DNA of 64,000 nucleotides, taken from the NCBI GenBank assembly GCA_032871835.1, contig CM065299.1, positions 24,693,074 to 24,757,073 on the forward strand, in the 5' to 3' direction. Source of the stretch: Dipteronia dyeriana (taxonomy: Eukaryota > Streptophyta > Magnoliopsida > Sapindales > Sapindaceae). Position numbers and translations under genes: made by a program. Under the pieces are notes generated by a model. That model made no database searches and was not told the DNA's origin. It worked only from the letters and a program-made list of their open reading frames with translations. Each line of letters opens with the position of its first letter. The stretch's first letter is position 1. Below are positions 10,877 to 22,015 of this stretch, piece after piece.

Positions 10877-12045
10877 TGTTAATAGTAAAATGTGGCTAGG
10901 GGTCAAAGAGAAATTTTCCACTCTCTTAACCCAAATCAAAACACAAATTCGACATTCATGAGACCCTGGACAGACCATAAAGCTGCCCTACCAAAGCAGG
11001 GAAGGTCCGCCGGGCTTTGGAGCTATCATGGATGAAGCTGGGCACTACCAGGTCGAGCCTAAGCATGAACATGGGAATCCGAGCTTTCGAGGCCACCTAT
11101 CCAGGAACCTCGGCTCCTAAGATCGGGCTCTGAAACCACCCCGCGAAAGCAAGAAAAGATCGCCGAACTCAGGAAGCACTCGAAGTGAAGCCCGACATGA
11201 ACAAAAGTAAGCTCTTTCCAGACCAAGGCTTCTCGAAGTCAGGTTTATTCGTAACCTAAGATTGGAGCCCGCCAACCTCTCCAGAAGCCCGCTGTTCCCG
11301 TTGGGCATGAAAGAAGAATCTCACCTAATCTACACTACCCCTAGTAAGTGCCCATAAGTCTATCCCAAGCTTCTCTGAATAGAACCAAAGCATGGATCTA
11401 CCTCGTTCCATAAGACAACGTCTAGTTAATTCGGCAACCTCCATGAAGAAAGTGCCGTGAGTATACACATGATCAAATCTACGTAACAAACAACATTAAT
11501 CCCACGTACGCGTAAGTCAAGAGTTTGATTCCAAAAAGGAAACAAACTTATCTCCGTCAACGATTTCATCGAATCCAGTAACAATTCAAATTCAAATGAC
11601 GAATCCAGCCCGATAAAGAGGGAACAGATTCATGGGATCGTGGCAAGATATTTGTGAATTTAAAACCTATTTGGACCAAAGATAAATAAGGCCAAGCATG
11701 GTAAGGATAGGGCATGGAAAAATAAGAGAAAGACTACATATAGACTATAAGAAAAATAGGAGAGGAGGGCCTAAATTCTGTAATCAGAACATGACCACCG
11801 TTGTTTCCACTATTCGACAAGTATAAAGCGACCACCTTCCTACGTCCCAGATAGCGTATGAGAGAGAATTTTGTATACCAAAGTGATCGATAATAAAAGC
11901 TCCAATTTGTTATTATTATACAAATCTTCATTCCTATATAAGCAGATTAGGTATCAAAGGTACCGACCCCTGCCACCACCTCCGTGGTAGTGGTCTCGAG
12001 GGTGTTAGCAGGAATTTCTCATCCTGAACAACTTTCCCGTTAACA
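10877..12045 (+). repeat. 5' LTR of the Tat element
   Basis: Starts TGTTAATAGTAAAAT and ends CCCGTTAACA, with terminal TGTTAA/TTAACA inverted repeats. It aligns nearly base for base with 22016-23185; I see scattered substitutions and no large indel. A TATATAAG box lies near 11934-11942, so transcription probably starts just downstream. Confidence 0.93.
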
Positions 12046-12049
12046 CTTT

Positions 12050-12069
12050 CTGGCGCCGTCTATGGGAAC
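12050..12069 (+). promoter_or_regulatory. Primer-binding site of the Tat element
   Basis: TGGCGCCGTCTATGGGAAC begins five bases after the 5' LTR. The TGGCGCC start pairs with the CCA-tailed 3' end of a host tRNA and is of the type seen in Athila/Tat elements. Which tRNA species is used was not determined. Confidence 0.8.
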
Positions 12070-12261
12070 AAAATTCTCACACCACCATTTTTACATTCAC
12101 AAGTTTGTTATTTTACAGGAGTCATAAGGCTTTCCTCCTCCCAAAGACAGCTAGGCATATCAGGACTGCCTTCAGCTATATCGACACGAAAAGTCCTAAA
12201 GAAAGGGAGAAAATTTGAGCTTCATGGCCAGGTCCTAGACCAGCCGACCACTGTACAGGCT

Positions 12262-14136
12262 TTGGATCCTCCTACGGGAGGCCAGGTCGAGCTTGACCAA
12301 CAAGTGGCGGCCTTCGTGGAAAACGTCTGCATTCAGCTGCTTGATGAGGGCATTACTATCCTGCAGGCAAACCTCTACAGTCGAGGGAACCAAGCAGGCC
12401 CGGGACTAGGCAACCCGCTTTTGATGGCCTGGGACCTACCCCTACGGGACTTCAACCCTCGATCCGGGAAAAGCTAGGGCACATGTCCCCCATTCCCCGA
12501 AGCATTGCCACGCTACCAACCCAGGCAAGTCAAGTCCGCGGCAGACATCCTTCCTCTAGAGCAGGGAGATTTTCTTCACCCAACAACTTTAAGGAGGGAA
12601 ACTCGAGTTAGGGAGGAAGAAAGTCAGCAAAGCCTCTAGATAGACCCCCTCCAAAGAAAAAGTCGGGTAGAGGTCCCCAGCTCGTCAGTGGGGTCTGACA
12701 ATGAGGAGACCGAGATCAACTCAAGGAAACTCGAGAGCAAGCGCCTGAGAGGCCAATTGGCTGAACTTCAGAAAGAGGTCCAGCAGATGAAGAAGAGGAA
12801 GTACAAAGAGGATAAGAAAGACCCTTTAAGTGAAATGAACGCTCCCTTCACCAGAAGGATCCGAGAGGCGGAGCTCCCGCCGAAATTCAAAATATCGACT
12901 GATAGGTTCTCCGGGACTGAGGATTCCTTAAGCCACTTGGAGATCTTCATTCAACAGATGGAGGTCCAGAATACGACCAGGGCCTCTATGTGTCAAATGT
13001 TCCCAACTACGCTGACGGATTACGCTAAGACCTGGTTTAGAAAGCTACCTGCTAGCAATGTGGATTCCTTCATGAAGCTGTCAAACAATTTCTGCTAACA
13101 ATTCCAGGGAGTTAAGCCTCGATTGAAAGACCCAATCCATATACAGTACGTGATCCATGAGAGAGGGGAAACCCTCCAGGCTTATGTCGAGCGTTTCCAC
13201 AAGGAAGTCATCCAGATTGGGGTATTTACCGAGAAAGAAACCCTTGCCAACTTTAGAAGGAACTTATGGGCAGACAAGCTTTTTCGGTATTTTACCAAGA
13301 GACCTCCAGAGACCTACCAAGAAGCCTATGATCGGGCTCTGGAGCAAATTGAGGTCGATGAACAGCTTAAGGTCAAAATGGAACACAACGACATGAGAGC
13401 CGTAAAGCGATAGAGGAAGGAAGCTCTCAAACCCGAGCAAGCTCAGAAAAGCCAGAACAAACCGTCCAATAAGTCGACGTATCGCTTCCCTATTTCTCAA
13501 CCCAGATCGGAAAGATATCCAGCAAAATGAACTTCTCCTTGAGCTTCACCTATTCCCATGACAGTGGCCTCAATAGCTCGAGATGAGAGGGGGTACGATC
13601 ATTACACCCCCTTAAATGTATCCTGTGAAACAATCTATCTTGCTATTCGGGACAAGGGGTTGCTACAGAAGCCCGCACCAATAGAAGCTCCTGTTGATAA
13701 GAGAAATCGTTATAAGTATTGTGACTTCCACGAAGACGTGGGGCACAACACGTCAGAGTGCTACAACTTGTGAAATCAAATCGAGGCTTTGATAAGAGGA
13801 GGATGTTTGGTGGAGTTCTTACAGCAAGTCAGGGATACCATTCAAACTAGAAGAGAAGTACAAGCCGAGATCCGCAAGAACACTAAGAAGAGAAAGGGGG
13901 AGCAGACGGATCTGATACAACAAATACAGATAATACATACCATCATCGGGGAACTTACTCTGGCTAACACGTCCAATAATTCCAGGAAAAACCACGGAAA
14001 GAAGGTTCCTCGTATGGACGAAGGACGAGGTATCTTTAAGGTTGACCAGAGCCGGACCAACCCCTCCAGTTGTCACAGATCATTTTCACCGAGGCAGATG
14101 TCTACAACACCGTACAACCTCATGATGATCTTATAG
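12262..14136 (+). pseudogene. Tat element gag region (degenerate)
   Basis: Pieces in order are 12262-12477 (N-terminal part), 12688-13098, 13123-13413 and 13558-13773. The core retrotransposon-gag fold is visible as DRFSGTEDSLSHLEIFIQQM, then KTWFRKLPASNVDSF, then ERGETLQAYVERFHKEVIQI, the typical Tat gag order. A zinc-finger-like CDFHEDVGHNTSEC lies near 13718-13760. The product would form the virus-like particle that packages element RNA. Stops at 12475, 13096 (after NNFC), 13411 and 13771 break the frame. Confidence 0.85.
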
Positions 14137-14162
14137 TGATAACGATATAGATCGCCAACTGT

Positions 14163-14564
14163 ATGGTACACCGAGTGCTCATCGACACAGGCAGCAGCGT
14201 CGATGTCCTATTTAGAGACACCTTGGAAAAACTTAACCTGAAACAGTGGTGTTACAATAGTTGCATCACCCCGCTGTATGGGTTCACTAGGGACTCAATC
14301 ATACCCATAGGGTTAAAAATCCTACCAGTGATCATCGGAGCCACACCTCTCCAGCAGAATATCATGACAGACTTTGTGGTGGTAGATACCCCTTCGGCCT
14401 ACAATGCAATATTAGGAATACCGTTTTTATCATTCTTGAAAGGGGTGTTATCCATCTACCACAACGTTCTGAAGTTCCCAGTAAGAGACAAGATGGGGGA
14501 AGTTCGAGGCGACCAGCAGGCAGCCAGGAGATGCTATGCAGTGTCGCCAACCCAACAGCTCTAG
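14163..14564 (+). pseudogene. Tat element aspartic protease domain
   Basis: The sequence MVHRVLIDTGSSVDVLFRDT contains the retroviral-type protease active site (Asp-Thr-Gly-Ser), and AYNAILGIPFL follows about 75 residues later as in Tat proteases. The enzyme would cleave the element polyprotein. The active-site residues are intact. A TAG at the end of this segment separates it from RT; reading resumes in another frame from 14531. Confidence 0.88.
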
Positions 14565-15723
14565 CAAAACAATTTGCCCAGGTGACAATGATCCAGAACG
14601 GGGAAGCACCAGTGTTGAATTTGAAAGATGTAGGACCCATAAATTGCCCAGAGGATGACCCTGTGGTGCCAGATGAGGAGGAGCAGAGAAGGGAGTGGGC
14701 CAGCGGCCATCCAGTGGAAAAGCTGGAAGAGGTTCCCATCAGAATGAGTAACCCCTTAAAAGTCGTCAAAGTTGGAGCCACCATTAAGTCGAGAGTGAAG
14801 AAGGGCCTGATCGGGCTCCTCAAAGAGTTCAATGGCATCTTCGTCTGGAGTCATGACGAAATGCCTAGGATCTTGATGACTTTGGCCTCTCACCAATTGG
14901 CAGTGGATCCGACCTTCAAACCCATCAAACAAAAAATGTGTCACTTCAATGCCGAAAAGAATGCTGCCGTTCAAGAGGAAGTAGACAAATTGACTCAAGC
15001 GGGCTTCATCAGAGAAGCACGTTACCCCGAATGATTGCCAATGTGGTTATGGTCACAAAGGCCAATGGAAAGTGGCGCATGTGCATCGATTATACCGACC
15101 TCAATCCGGCATGCCCAAAAGACAGTTTTCCTCTACCAAAGATTGATCAGCTAGTCGACTCTACCTCCGAAAATAAGCTCATGAGCTTCATGGATGTATT
15201 TTTAGGGTACAATCAAATTATGATGATCCTCGTCGATTAGGAAAAGACCAGTTTCATCACCGGACGGGGTCTATATTGCTATAAGGTAATGCCTTTTAGG
15301 TTTAAGAATGCAGGAGCTACGTATCAACGGTTAGTCAACTGGCTGTTCAAACCTGAAATTGAAAGGTCAATGAAACTGTATATCGATGACATGATCACCA
15401 AGTCATCAACCTCGAAAGGCCATCTGGACGACCTCCGCAGAACCTTCATGATCTTAAGGGAGAACCAGATGAGATTGAACCCTTCTAAGTGCGCATTTAG
15501 GGTGACTGTGGGGAAGTTTCTGGGCTTCATGGTCCACAAGAGAGGCATAGAGGCTAACCTGAAAAAGATTAAGGTAATCCTGGATCTAGAGTCCCCCACG
15601 TCACTAAAACAGGTTCAAATCTTGACCGGAGAGGTAGCATTGCTCAACAGGTTCATTTCTCGATCTACCGATAAGTGTCTCTCGTTCTTCAAAGCCAGTA
15701 AGCAGGGAAGAAACATGAAATGA
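14531..15723 (+). pseudogene. Tat element reverse transcriptase (broken into three frames)
   Basis: The N-terminal part (14531-15034) ends in EEVDKLTQAGFIREARYPE, where a TGA and a base loss break the frame. RT continues as NVVMVTKANGKWRMCIDYTD and DLNPACPKDSFPLPKIDQLV (to 15237), then a TAG. It resumes as YKVMPFRFKNAGATYQRLVN and the catalytic YIDD box at about 15379-15390. GKFLGFMVHKRGIEANLKKI follows, in the thumb/connection region. RT would copy element RNA into cDNA. At least one frameshift and two stops inactivate it. The YIDD catalytic aspartates themselves are kept. Confidence 0.9.
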
Positions 15724-15758
15724 GACCAGGAGAGTGAACAAAGCCTTGAAAAAAATAC

Positions 15759-16475
15759 TTGTCATGCCCTCCGCTACTGGTTAAGCCAAGCCCTGGAGAA
15801 GAGCTTCAAATCTACTTGGCTGTTTCAGAAATCGCCGTAAGTGGGGCCTTGGTTAATGAATACGGGGATATGGTCCATCGATCTGTTTACTACGTAAGTC
15901 ATGCTCTGACCAAGACCGAGAAGAACTATACCATTTTAGAGAAGCCCGCTTATGCCTTGGTGACCTCGATAAGGAAGCTCCGTCCCTATTTTCAAGCTCA
16001 CTCAATGGCGGTAGTGACAGATCAACCTCTCTGCCAGTTTTTACAGAGGCCAAACGTATCTGGAAGATTAATTTTATGGGCTCTGGAACTCACCCAGTTT
16101 GATTTAAGGTATAAGCCCAGGACCGTAATTAAAGCCCAGGCTCTGGCAGACTTTGTAGCAGAGCTCTCAATGCCTACGGGCCGAGCGACCTCCGCAGCGA
16201 TGAACACAACCCCTGAGAGGACTCTAGAATCTGGCAGCTGGCCGGAAGGCTGCAAATCATGGATCCTTTACACAGATGAAGCCTCCGGGCAAGCTAGAGG
16301 AGGAACGGTTATAATTTTAATCGACCCAAAAGAGACCAAGTGCTTCCACTGTTTCAGATTTGAATTCAAAGCCACTAACAATGAGGCAGAGTATGAAGCC
16401 ATCTTAGCCAGGATAAAGGCGGTCGCAGAGCTCGGGTCAATTACCTATAGGTTAGGAGTGACTCGTTGCTCGTAG
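15759..16475 (+). pseudogene. Tat element RNase H and archaeal-type RNase H (aRH)
   Basis: The first half (15759-16170) reads YLAVSEIAVSGALV, YYVSHALTKTEKNYTILEK and LRYKPRTVIKAQALADFVAE, the gypsy RNase H and its tail. A linker of about 35 residues follows, then WILYTDEASGQARGGTVIIL and EFKATNNEAEYEAILARIKA, the second archaeal-type RNase H. The extra aRH domain is the hallmark of Tat elements. The aRH continues in another frame from 16466 (QVPRQQNWQADVLAKIAA), so a frameshift lies near 16466-16475. Both domains remove RNA from the RNA-DNA hybrid during reverse transcription. Confidence 0.9.
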
Positions 16476-16831
16476 TTAACCAAGTTTCTATGGATTATCA
16501 GGTAAAAAGGGATAACATGATCGCCTACCTGAAGCTAGTTCAACAGCTTATGAGCAAGTTTAAAGGATTTAAGATCGAACAGGTACCTCGACAACAGAAT
16601 TGGCAGGCTGACGTCCTAGCCAAGATAGCTGCGAATGGTGGACAGACCTTACCCCAAGGGGTCCCTCTTCAAGTGATTCCCCTACCCAGCACAGTGGCAG
16701 GAAATGAGACTTATACCCTAGATCGGCAGCCATGCTGGATGGACCCAACAGTGGATCATCTATAAGAAGGGAGACTTCCCGGATAGCCAGACCAAGCTAG
16801 GAAAATCAAGAGGATCTCAGTCTGGTATTGC

Positions 16832-17945
16832 TTGGTAGATGGTTACTTGTATATGAGGGGCAAGTCTCTTCCTCTGCTTCGATGTTTACATCCGGAAGAT
16901 GCCAAATGGGCATTGAGAGAGGCCCACTCCGGGGAATGCGGGAACCACACTAGAGGGGAGGCTCTGGCATACCAAGTGCTCCACATGGGGTATTATTGGC
17001 CAACCATCCATCAAGATATACAAAACTTAGTACGATCCTACGAAGCATGCCAAAAGACCGCAAACTTGAGTCACCTCCCGCCAGAGTGGTTGTCATCTCT
17101 TAGCTCACCATACCCCTTTGCTATGTGGGAAGTCGACTTGATCAGACCGCTTTCTACTGCTCCTGGTTAAGCCAAGCATGCTATCGTGGCAATTGATTAT
17201 TTCATAAGATGGGTCAAAGCCGGACCGCTATCCCAGATATCGAAAGAAAACATAATAAGATTCATTAAGAACAATGTAGTTTACATGTTCGGGACCCCTC
17301 TAGTCATTGTAGCCGACCTCGGTAAGCAGTTTGATAACGCTCGGTTCAAGGATTTTTGTGAGGACTTGGGAGTCGACCTTAGATTTTCTTCAGTAGCCTA
17401 CCCCCAGACCAATGGTTTGGTGGAATCCGCGAATAAAACCATTAAGAGGCTGTTAAAGAAGAAGCTGCAGCAGAAGAAAGGCAGATGGGTAGAGGAGCTT
17501 CCCGAGGTCCTCTGGGCTTACTGCACTACGAGAAGAACAGCCACCGGGGAAACACCCTATTCTCTAGCCTTCGGGGTTGAAGCAGTGCTTCCCATCGAGC
17601 ATAAACTGATGTTCTTTAGGGTCCAACATTTTGAACCAGGAAGCAACGAGGATAAGCTTTGAGCAAAATCGAGTAGCTGAGAAGGTAGCAGTTTACGAGA
17701 GCAAAATTTTTAGGTACTTTAACAGGAGGGTAAATGCCCAAAACTTTAAGGAAGACGACCTAGTTCTCAGAAAAGTAACATTGAATACCAGGAAGAGGTC
17801 AGACGGGGTCCTGAGGCCCAACTGGGAAGGGCCATACCTAGTAAAAGTGGTGATCCGTAATGGGGCATATAAGCTCGAGGACATGAATGACCGACTCATT
17901 GATTATACCTGGAATGCAGATCACTTAAGAAAATTCTACCTTTGA
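16832..17945 (+). pseudogene. Tat element integrase (degenerate)
   Basis: The zinc-binding domain reads HSGECGNHTRGEALAYQVLH then LVRSYEACQK. The usual Cys-x2-Cys pair is reduced to one Cys because the first position is Tyr. The catalytic core shows the first Asp in VDLIRPL, the second in VADLGKQFDNARFKDF, and the Glu in YPQTNGLVESANKTIKRLLK, with stops at about 17168 and 17660. The C-terminal part (17631-17945) contains ILRPNWEGPYLV-type sequence ending in DHLRKFYL. Integrase would insert the cDNA into the genome. Confidence 0.88.
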
Positions 17946-18149
17946 ACATGAGACTCATGAGCAAGCTGCCTCCACCTAGTTTTTAATCTTCTGCAATAAT
18001 GTACTCCATCTCTTTTATCAATAAAGCATGTTTTCTTATTTCCTCCATCTTCAACTATGTTCTACAATGATTTGGGTCTACGTGGAATATTCAACATTAT
18101 CGTTCCAAGACCAGGGGTCAGCCGGGGAAGCCCCTTCGCCACCCTTGAC

Positions 18150-18485
18150 GCCTTAGGTGGACACTACCCCCCGTCGAGAAGGGTCTGAGTGTAAGAGCAT
18201 AGTTGACATTCAGATCTCGAGACCATGAAATAGTTAAATAGCCCTCCTGATGCATTGGTCGGGCTACCACCCTCAAGAAGGATCTGAGTGTAAGAGTATA
18301 GTTGCCATCCAGATATCGAGACCAGAAAATATCTAAATAGCCCTCCTGATGCCTTGGTCGGGCTACCACCCCCAAGAAGGATCTGAGTGTAACAGCATAG
18401 TTGACATCCAGATCTCGAAACCAGGAAACAGCTAAATAGCCATCCTGATGCTTTGATCAGGTTACAACCCCCGAGAAAAACTCAA
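18150..18485 (+). repeat. 99-bp tandem repeats downstream of Tat pol
   Basis: Three units and part of a fourth, with a 99-bp period measured from the word CTGAGTGTAA at 18185, 18284 and 18383. Each unit carries GATCTGAGTGTAAGAGCATA, CAGATCTCGAGACC and TAGCCCTCCTGATGC. The period is divisible by three, so a minus-strand frame shows a 33-residue repeat, but this is very likely incidental. Tandem repeats in the 3' untranslated region of Tat-type elements are known as seeds of satellite DNA. Confidence 0.92.
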
Positions 18486-19000
18486 TTTTAAAAGCGCGGT
18501 ACCCTGTTCTGGTCCCTGGCCTAAGAGAGAGCTGTATGGTTCTATACTTGGTACCTCATTCGGGCTATAAAACCACTTGAGGGGCTCGAGGATGGAGGGC
18601 TCTTTTACTTAAACTCTGGTGTCTCAATTATTAATGGTTGCTAATTCTCCAGGTACGTGTGGTTGCTTACTGTAACAGGTCTACGATCCAATAAGGGGAC
18701 TATTGGTTAAAGTCACCAAGCTACGAGTTTCTATCAAGCATCGAAGCGCTTGAACTAGCCATCTATCTGCACACTTAAGCAGTTCTCTTATCTTGTTACT
18801 TTTCCCCAAGCTAAGTCAGGTTGCTGTAGAGGCTGAACCTAGATGGAGATCATAAATAAAGCAAGTACATGGAAATCACAATTCAAACTAGATTTAAAGT
18901 TAAATTCCATTAATGAAATGGGGAGCCTATCCCCCGGTAAGGCTACAACAATCAGACAGGGAACCTAACCCCTAGATCCGAGATACAAAAAGAAAAAAGA
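18486..19000. other. Tat element spacer between repeats and antisense gene
   Basis: Non-coding in the plus sense. No further repeat or motif was recognised in this stretch, which lies inside the long 3' region of the element. Confidence 0.5.
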
Positions 19001-19079
19001 ATAATACCCCATTTTCCGGGCATTCAAAACAAGTTGCAGGAAGATGGATTTAAAATTCTGTGTCCTCCTGATTTCTTCT

Positions 19080-19958
19080 AGCTTCTCCATCCTCGGGATG
19101 AACCTCACTCCCTCATTCCTTCCTTTTTTGGTGGTCGCTCAACCTGGTTTGCCACATCGCCCTGATGATGCCCTTCAACGATTTGTTGCTCAGTTGGGTC
19201 CTTCTCTAAGACTTCATTGACCACTGTCATGACCTCAGGTGGTATGGCGGCATCAAGAAGATTGGCCATTGACTCTGCCATGCTCTCTCCCCCTGCTGGT
19301 TCTCCCCTTGAAGGAATTTTAGAGGGGTCTCGGGCTTTTGTAAGATCTCCGTCTGGCTCTGTGGGCAGAGCCCCCTCGAGGATCCTCCTGGACCTAACTT
19401 TGGGAAGATGAGAGAAGGAGAAGGAAGGTCTAACCCAGTTGGTTGCTTCCCAGCTTCTGCCACACTCGAGGGATCCAAATCGTCATCTAAGGGACGAGAC
19501 ATCTCTGTGACCTTGGCCAATATCTTCTCTCTATCCTAGTTAGCAATAATCGACAAGTCAAATGGAGGGGAAAGAGCTTCAGCGACTTGATAGGAAGCAT
19601 AGAAGTATCCTTCGCTAAAGGAGGTGTCCACCTCGACCTGGAGCTTGGCATTCTGGGTATGCATATCTTGATTCTCGATATCCAGCTTCTTGGCTTCGGC
19701 CTTTCAGGAGTCTCTATGCTTAGCCCGCCACTCTGACTTGAGGGTTTCTTGGTCAAAGGATCTTTTCATCCTCTCATGGTCACAACGAAGCTCGCTCACT
19801 TCAGTCTCCATTTCCTTCTGATTAGAAGTCATCTCCTCTACAAGAGACCGAGCTTGCGCGAAAAGCCCTATGACCATTTTAGTTTCAGCTTCAGCGTAGG
19901 CAGCCCGATCACGGAGAATGGATACCTATCAACCCATTGCGACATTAAATTTGAAAGC
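19080..19958 (-). pseudogene. Antisense gene of the Tat element, coiled-coil exon
   Basis: A minus-strand acceptor TACTTTACAG ends at 19959. The following frame carries heptad-rich sequence, LVEEMTSNQKEMETEVSELR, KRSFDQETLKSEWRAKHRDS and AEAKKLDIENQDMHTQNAKL, then an acidic/Pro-rich tail. The helical stretch looks like a coiled coil. The frame has stops: two near the start (after AMG), one after KHRDS and one after SIIAN. The antisense gene is therefore decayed here too. Confidence 0.6.
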
Positions 19959-20158
19959 CTGTAAAGTATGAAACAAAAGTTAGAAAGCAATCAAAGCTCG
20001 CGATCAGAGAAAATAAAAGCGATGACTTCCTCGGTTAGGAGGGCAGACCTCTTGGTGAGCATGATGTCCACATGCATTGAAGCCATCCTGGAAAGCCCGC
20101 CACTCGGGCAAGATGTAACGAACTACTTTAGAACCACGTCCTGACCGATCGAGCCCGA

Positions 20159-20544
20159 TTAATAGTGGGGGCGAGAAGGGGGAGTCTCAGGAATACCAGC
20201 TTCGGGACCCCTCGTAGCCTGAACTGATTGGGGCACTGATGGGTCGGTCGAAGAAATGGGTAATGTGACTGAAGAAGCTATAATTGTAGCGAGAACCGCT
20301 GATGAAGGGGTAGAGGTTGTCGTATTAACAACCTCGGAGGCAGAACCTCCTTTGCTTAGCACATTGGAAGCCCACGACGCAAGAATAACCATATTAAACC
20401 TAGCTTGAGTAGGAGATGAAGCTGAAGCAGGTGAAGCAGCAGCTGGAATGGTAGGCCCCATTTTCTCTGAGGTAATCGAGAAGACCCCCCGAGACAATCT
20501 AGCAGAAGGGGGAAGGGTGCGAGCTTGCTGAGCTTCTCGGGAAG
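20159..20544 (-). pseudogene. Antisense gene of the Tat element, exon 2
   Basis: After the predicted acceptor the frame reads SREAQQARTLPPSARLSRGV and then a long Ala/Ser/Thr/Pro-rich, probably disordered stretch ending RPHY at TAA 20159-20161. In the related plant proteins a low-complexity linker also separates the N-terminal domain from a coiled coil. Whether the gene ends here, or an upstream donor skips this stop to reach the coiled-coil exon at 19958, cannot be decided by eye. Confidence 0.55.
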
Positions 20545-20634
20545 CTGGAGCAACAACAAAAAATGTTAAAAAAAAAGAGATGTAAAAAGCAAGCCAACTA
20601 ATAGAACAAAACATAATGACTTAAGATTACTTAC
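20545..20634 (-). other. Predicted 90-bp intron in the antisense gene
   Basis: The minus strand reads CCCTC|GTAAGTAATC at the donor and a T-rich tract then GTTGCTCCAG|CTTCC at the acceptor. The intron has an in-frame TAA just after the donor, so it must be removed for the frame to continue. Splicing joins SDATP to SREAQQARTLPP without a frame change. This is a splice prediction only. Confidence 0.65.
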
Positions 20635-21561
20635 GAGGGGTAGCATCTGAGATCCACAGATATTGATTCACCTTACGGGAATCGAAGGAATCGACAGTGG
20701 GATACTTCAAATTCAGATAGTTCCTAGCAAGGATTGCTCTCAACACCGTTTCAAATTCAGCGGGCAAGGAGTCCTGATCCCATGCTGGTTTGTCAATGAA
20801 AGCCGTAGGGATCTTGAAGTCGTGCCCACCTATGAAGACCGAGCTCCCCCAGTCATCGCCGACCAGTATCCATTCCTCTTTCCAGGCTGGGTCTTTCCTT
20901 GAAGCTTCAGGAATGATGAGGTTAAGCTTGTTCTTGGCTTTGTCATAGAATTGACCTCGGGGGACCCCAGCCAAACTCCCGATTTGGAAGAGAAAAGCCA
21001 ACTCCTCTGCTCCGGGTTCCCGGGTTCCCGGGTTATCTTGCTGAGCTCACATTGATCCCTCCACAGCATAAGGAAGCCGATTAGGTGCCTCCAGAAGCCA
21101 GGCATCAACTGGAAAGGAGCTAGTTGAAAGGAATTAAGGGCCTGCCACAGTGTAGGGTGGAAGGGAAGCCTAACCCCATTCTCGAGGGCCGACACGTGAA
21201 TTGGAAGGATTCCTCTAGGAGGGTTAAAGAAGTCGTAGTCTCTGTAAGGGATGGCAAGAGAAACGATGTCAGGAATACCGTACTTGGATCTTATACTATT
21301 GAGGGAGTCGGGGTCAACAGTGGAGTTGGGGATGACCCTGAAGTCATACGACGGAAGCTTCACCGGAAGAGAGCTGACTACCTTGACTTGATCCCTCATA
21401 GCAATGTCATCCCTCCCTCCCACGTCGGAATCTTCATCAACCAAGTTCAGAGGGTTGTCGGGTTGATTCGAGAAGCCGGAGCCGATTGAGACATTCTTAC
21501 TAGAACGACGGTGCTGAGGGACCGAGGAAGAATCCTCGTCGCTCGAGTTCCTCGCACCCAT
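20635..21561 (-). pseudogene. Antisense gene of the Tat element, exon 1 (putative 'gypsy-type transposon' protein)
   Basis: On the minus strand ATG 21561 opens a protein with a Ser-rich N-terminus. SIRSKYGIPDIVSLAIPYRD, LENGVRLPFHPTLWQALNSF and LAPFQLMPGFWRHLIGFLML then follow. This matches the plant family called 'putative gypsy type transposon' (Pfam Transposase_28), carried antisense in Tat elements; its function is unknown. Near 21010-21035 an 8-bp unit (CGGGTTCC) is repeated and the frame shifts. The family sequence continues in the next frame (FLFQIGSLAGVPRGQFYDKA, then WKEEWILVGDDWGSSVFIGG) to a splice donor at 20634. Confidence in the family is moderate. Confidence 0.75.
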
Positions 21562-22002
21562 TTCTAAGGAACCAAGTTAGAGCTGTCAGTGCCCTCGACC
21601 AGGGCTTCAATGATATCAGAAGACGACATTGCTAAATGAGGAGAGCTAGAAGGTAGATGAAAGACAATTATGAGGTTAGAAAAGATAGCGAGAGAGAAGA
21701 AGTTTGAAATTTTGAAATTGGAAGGATGCGTGAGGGAGAGGTAGTGAGTTTGAGTTTAAATAGAAATTAGGGTTGTAATGAAGTCGGTGACAACCTCGGG
21801 AAGATCGCCTCGAACAACGAAAGAGGCCGTAACGCAACCGATTTTTCCTCGAGGAGCATACCAATCCAAGTTTGACACGTCACCTGAGCAGTTAATAAGA
21901 AGATTCTATTCGAAGATTCCCAGTAAATGCTTTGTAATGGAAAATTTTTCAAATAAATAGGGAATCTGACTCCAACCCCAACTCTACCTCCAGTGTTCAA
22001 GT

Positions 22003-22015
22003 CAAAGGGGACTTC
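22003..22015 (+). promoter_or_regulatory. Polypurine tract of the Tat element
   Basis: CAAAGGGGACTTC directly precedes the 3' LTR. The A/G run AAAGGGGA is the expected plus-strand primer for reverse transcription. Confidence 0.75.

Noticed and set aside
18118..18375. Minus-strand frame with a 33-residue repeat
   Set aside because: It arises because the 99-bp tandem repeat has a period divisible by three; no conserved protein or start context.
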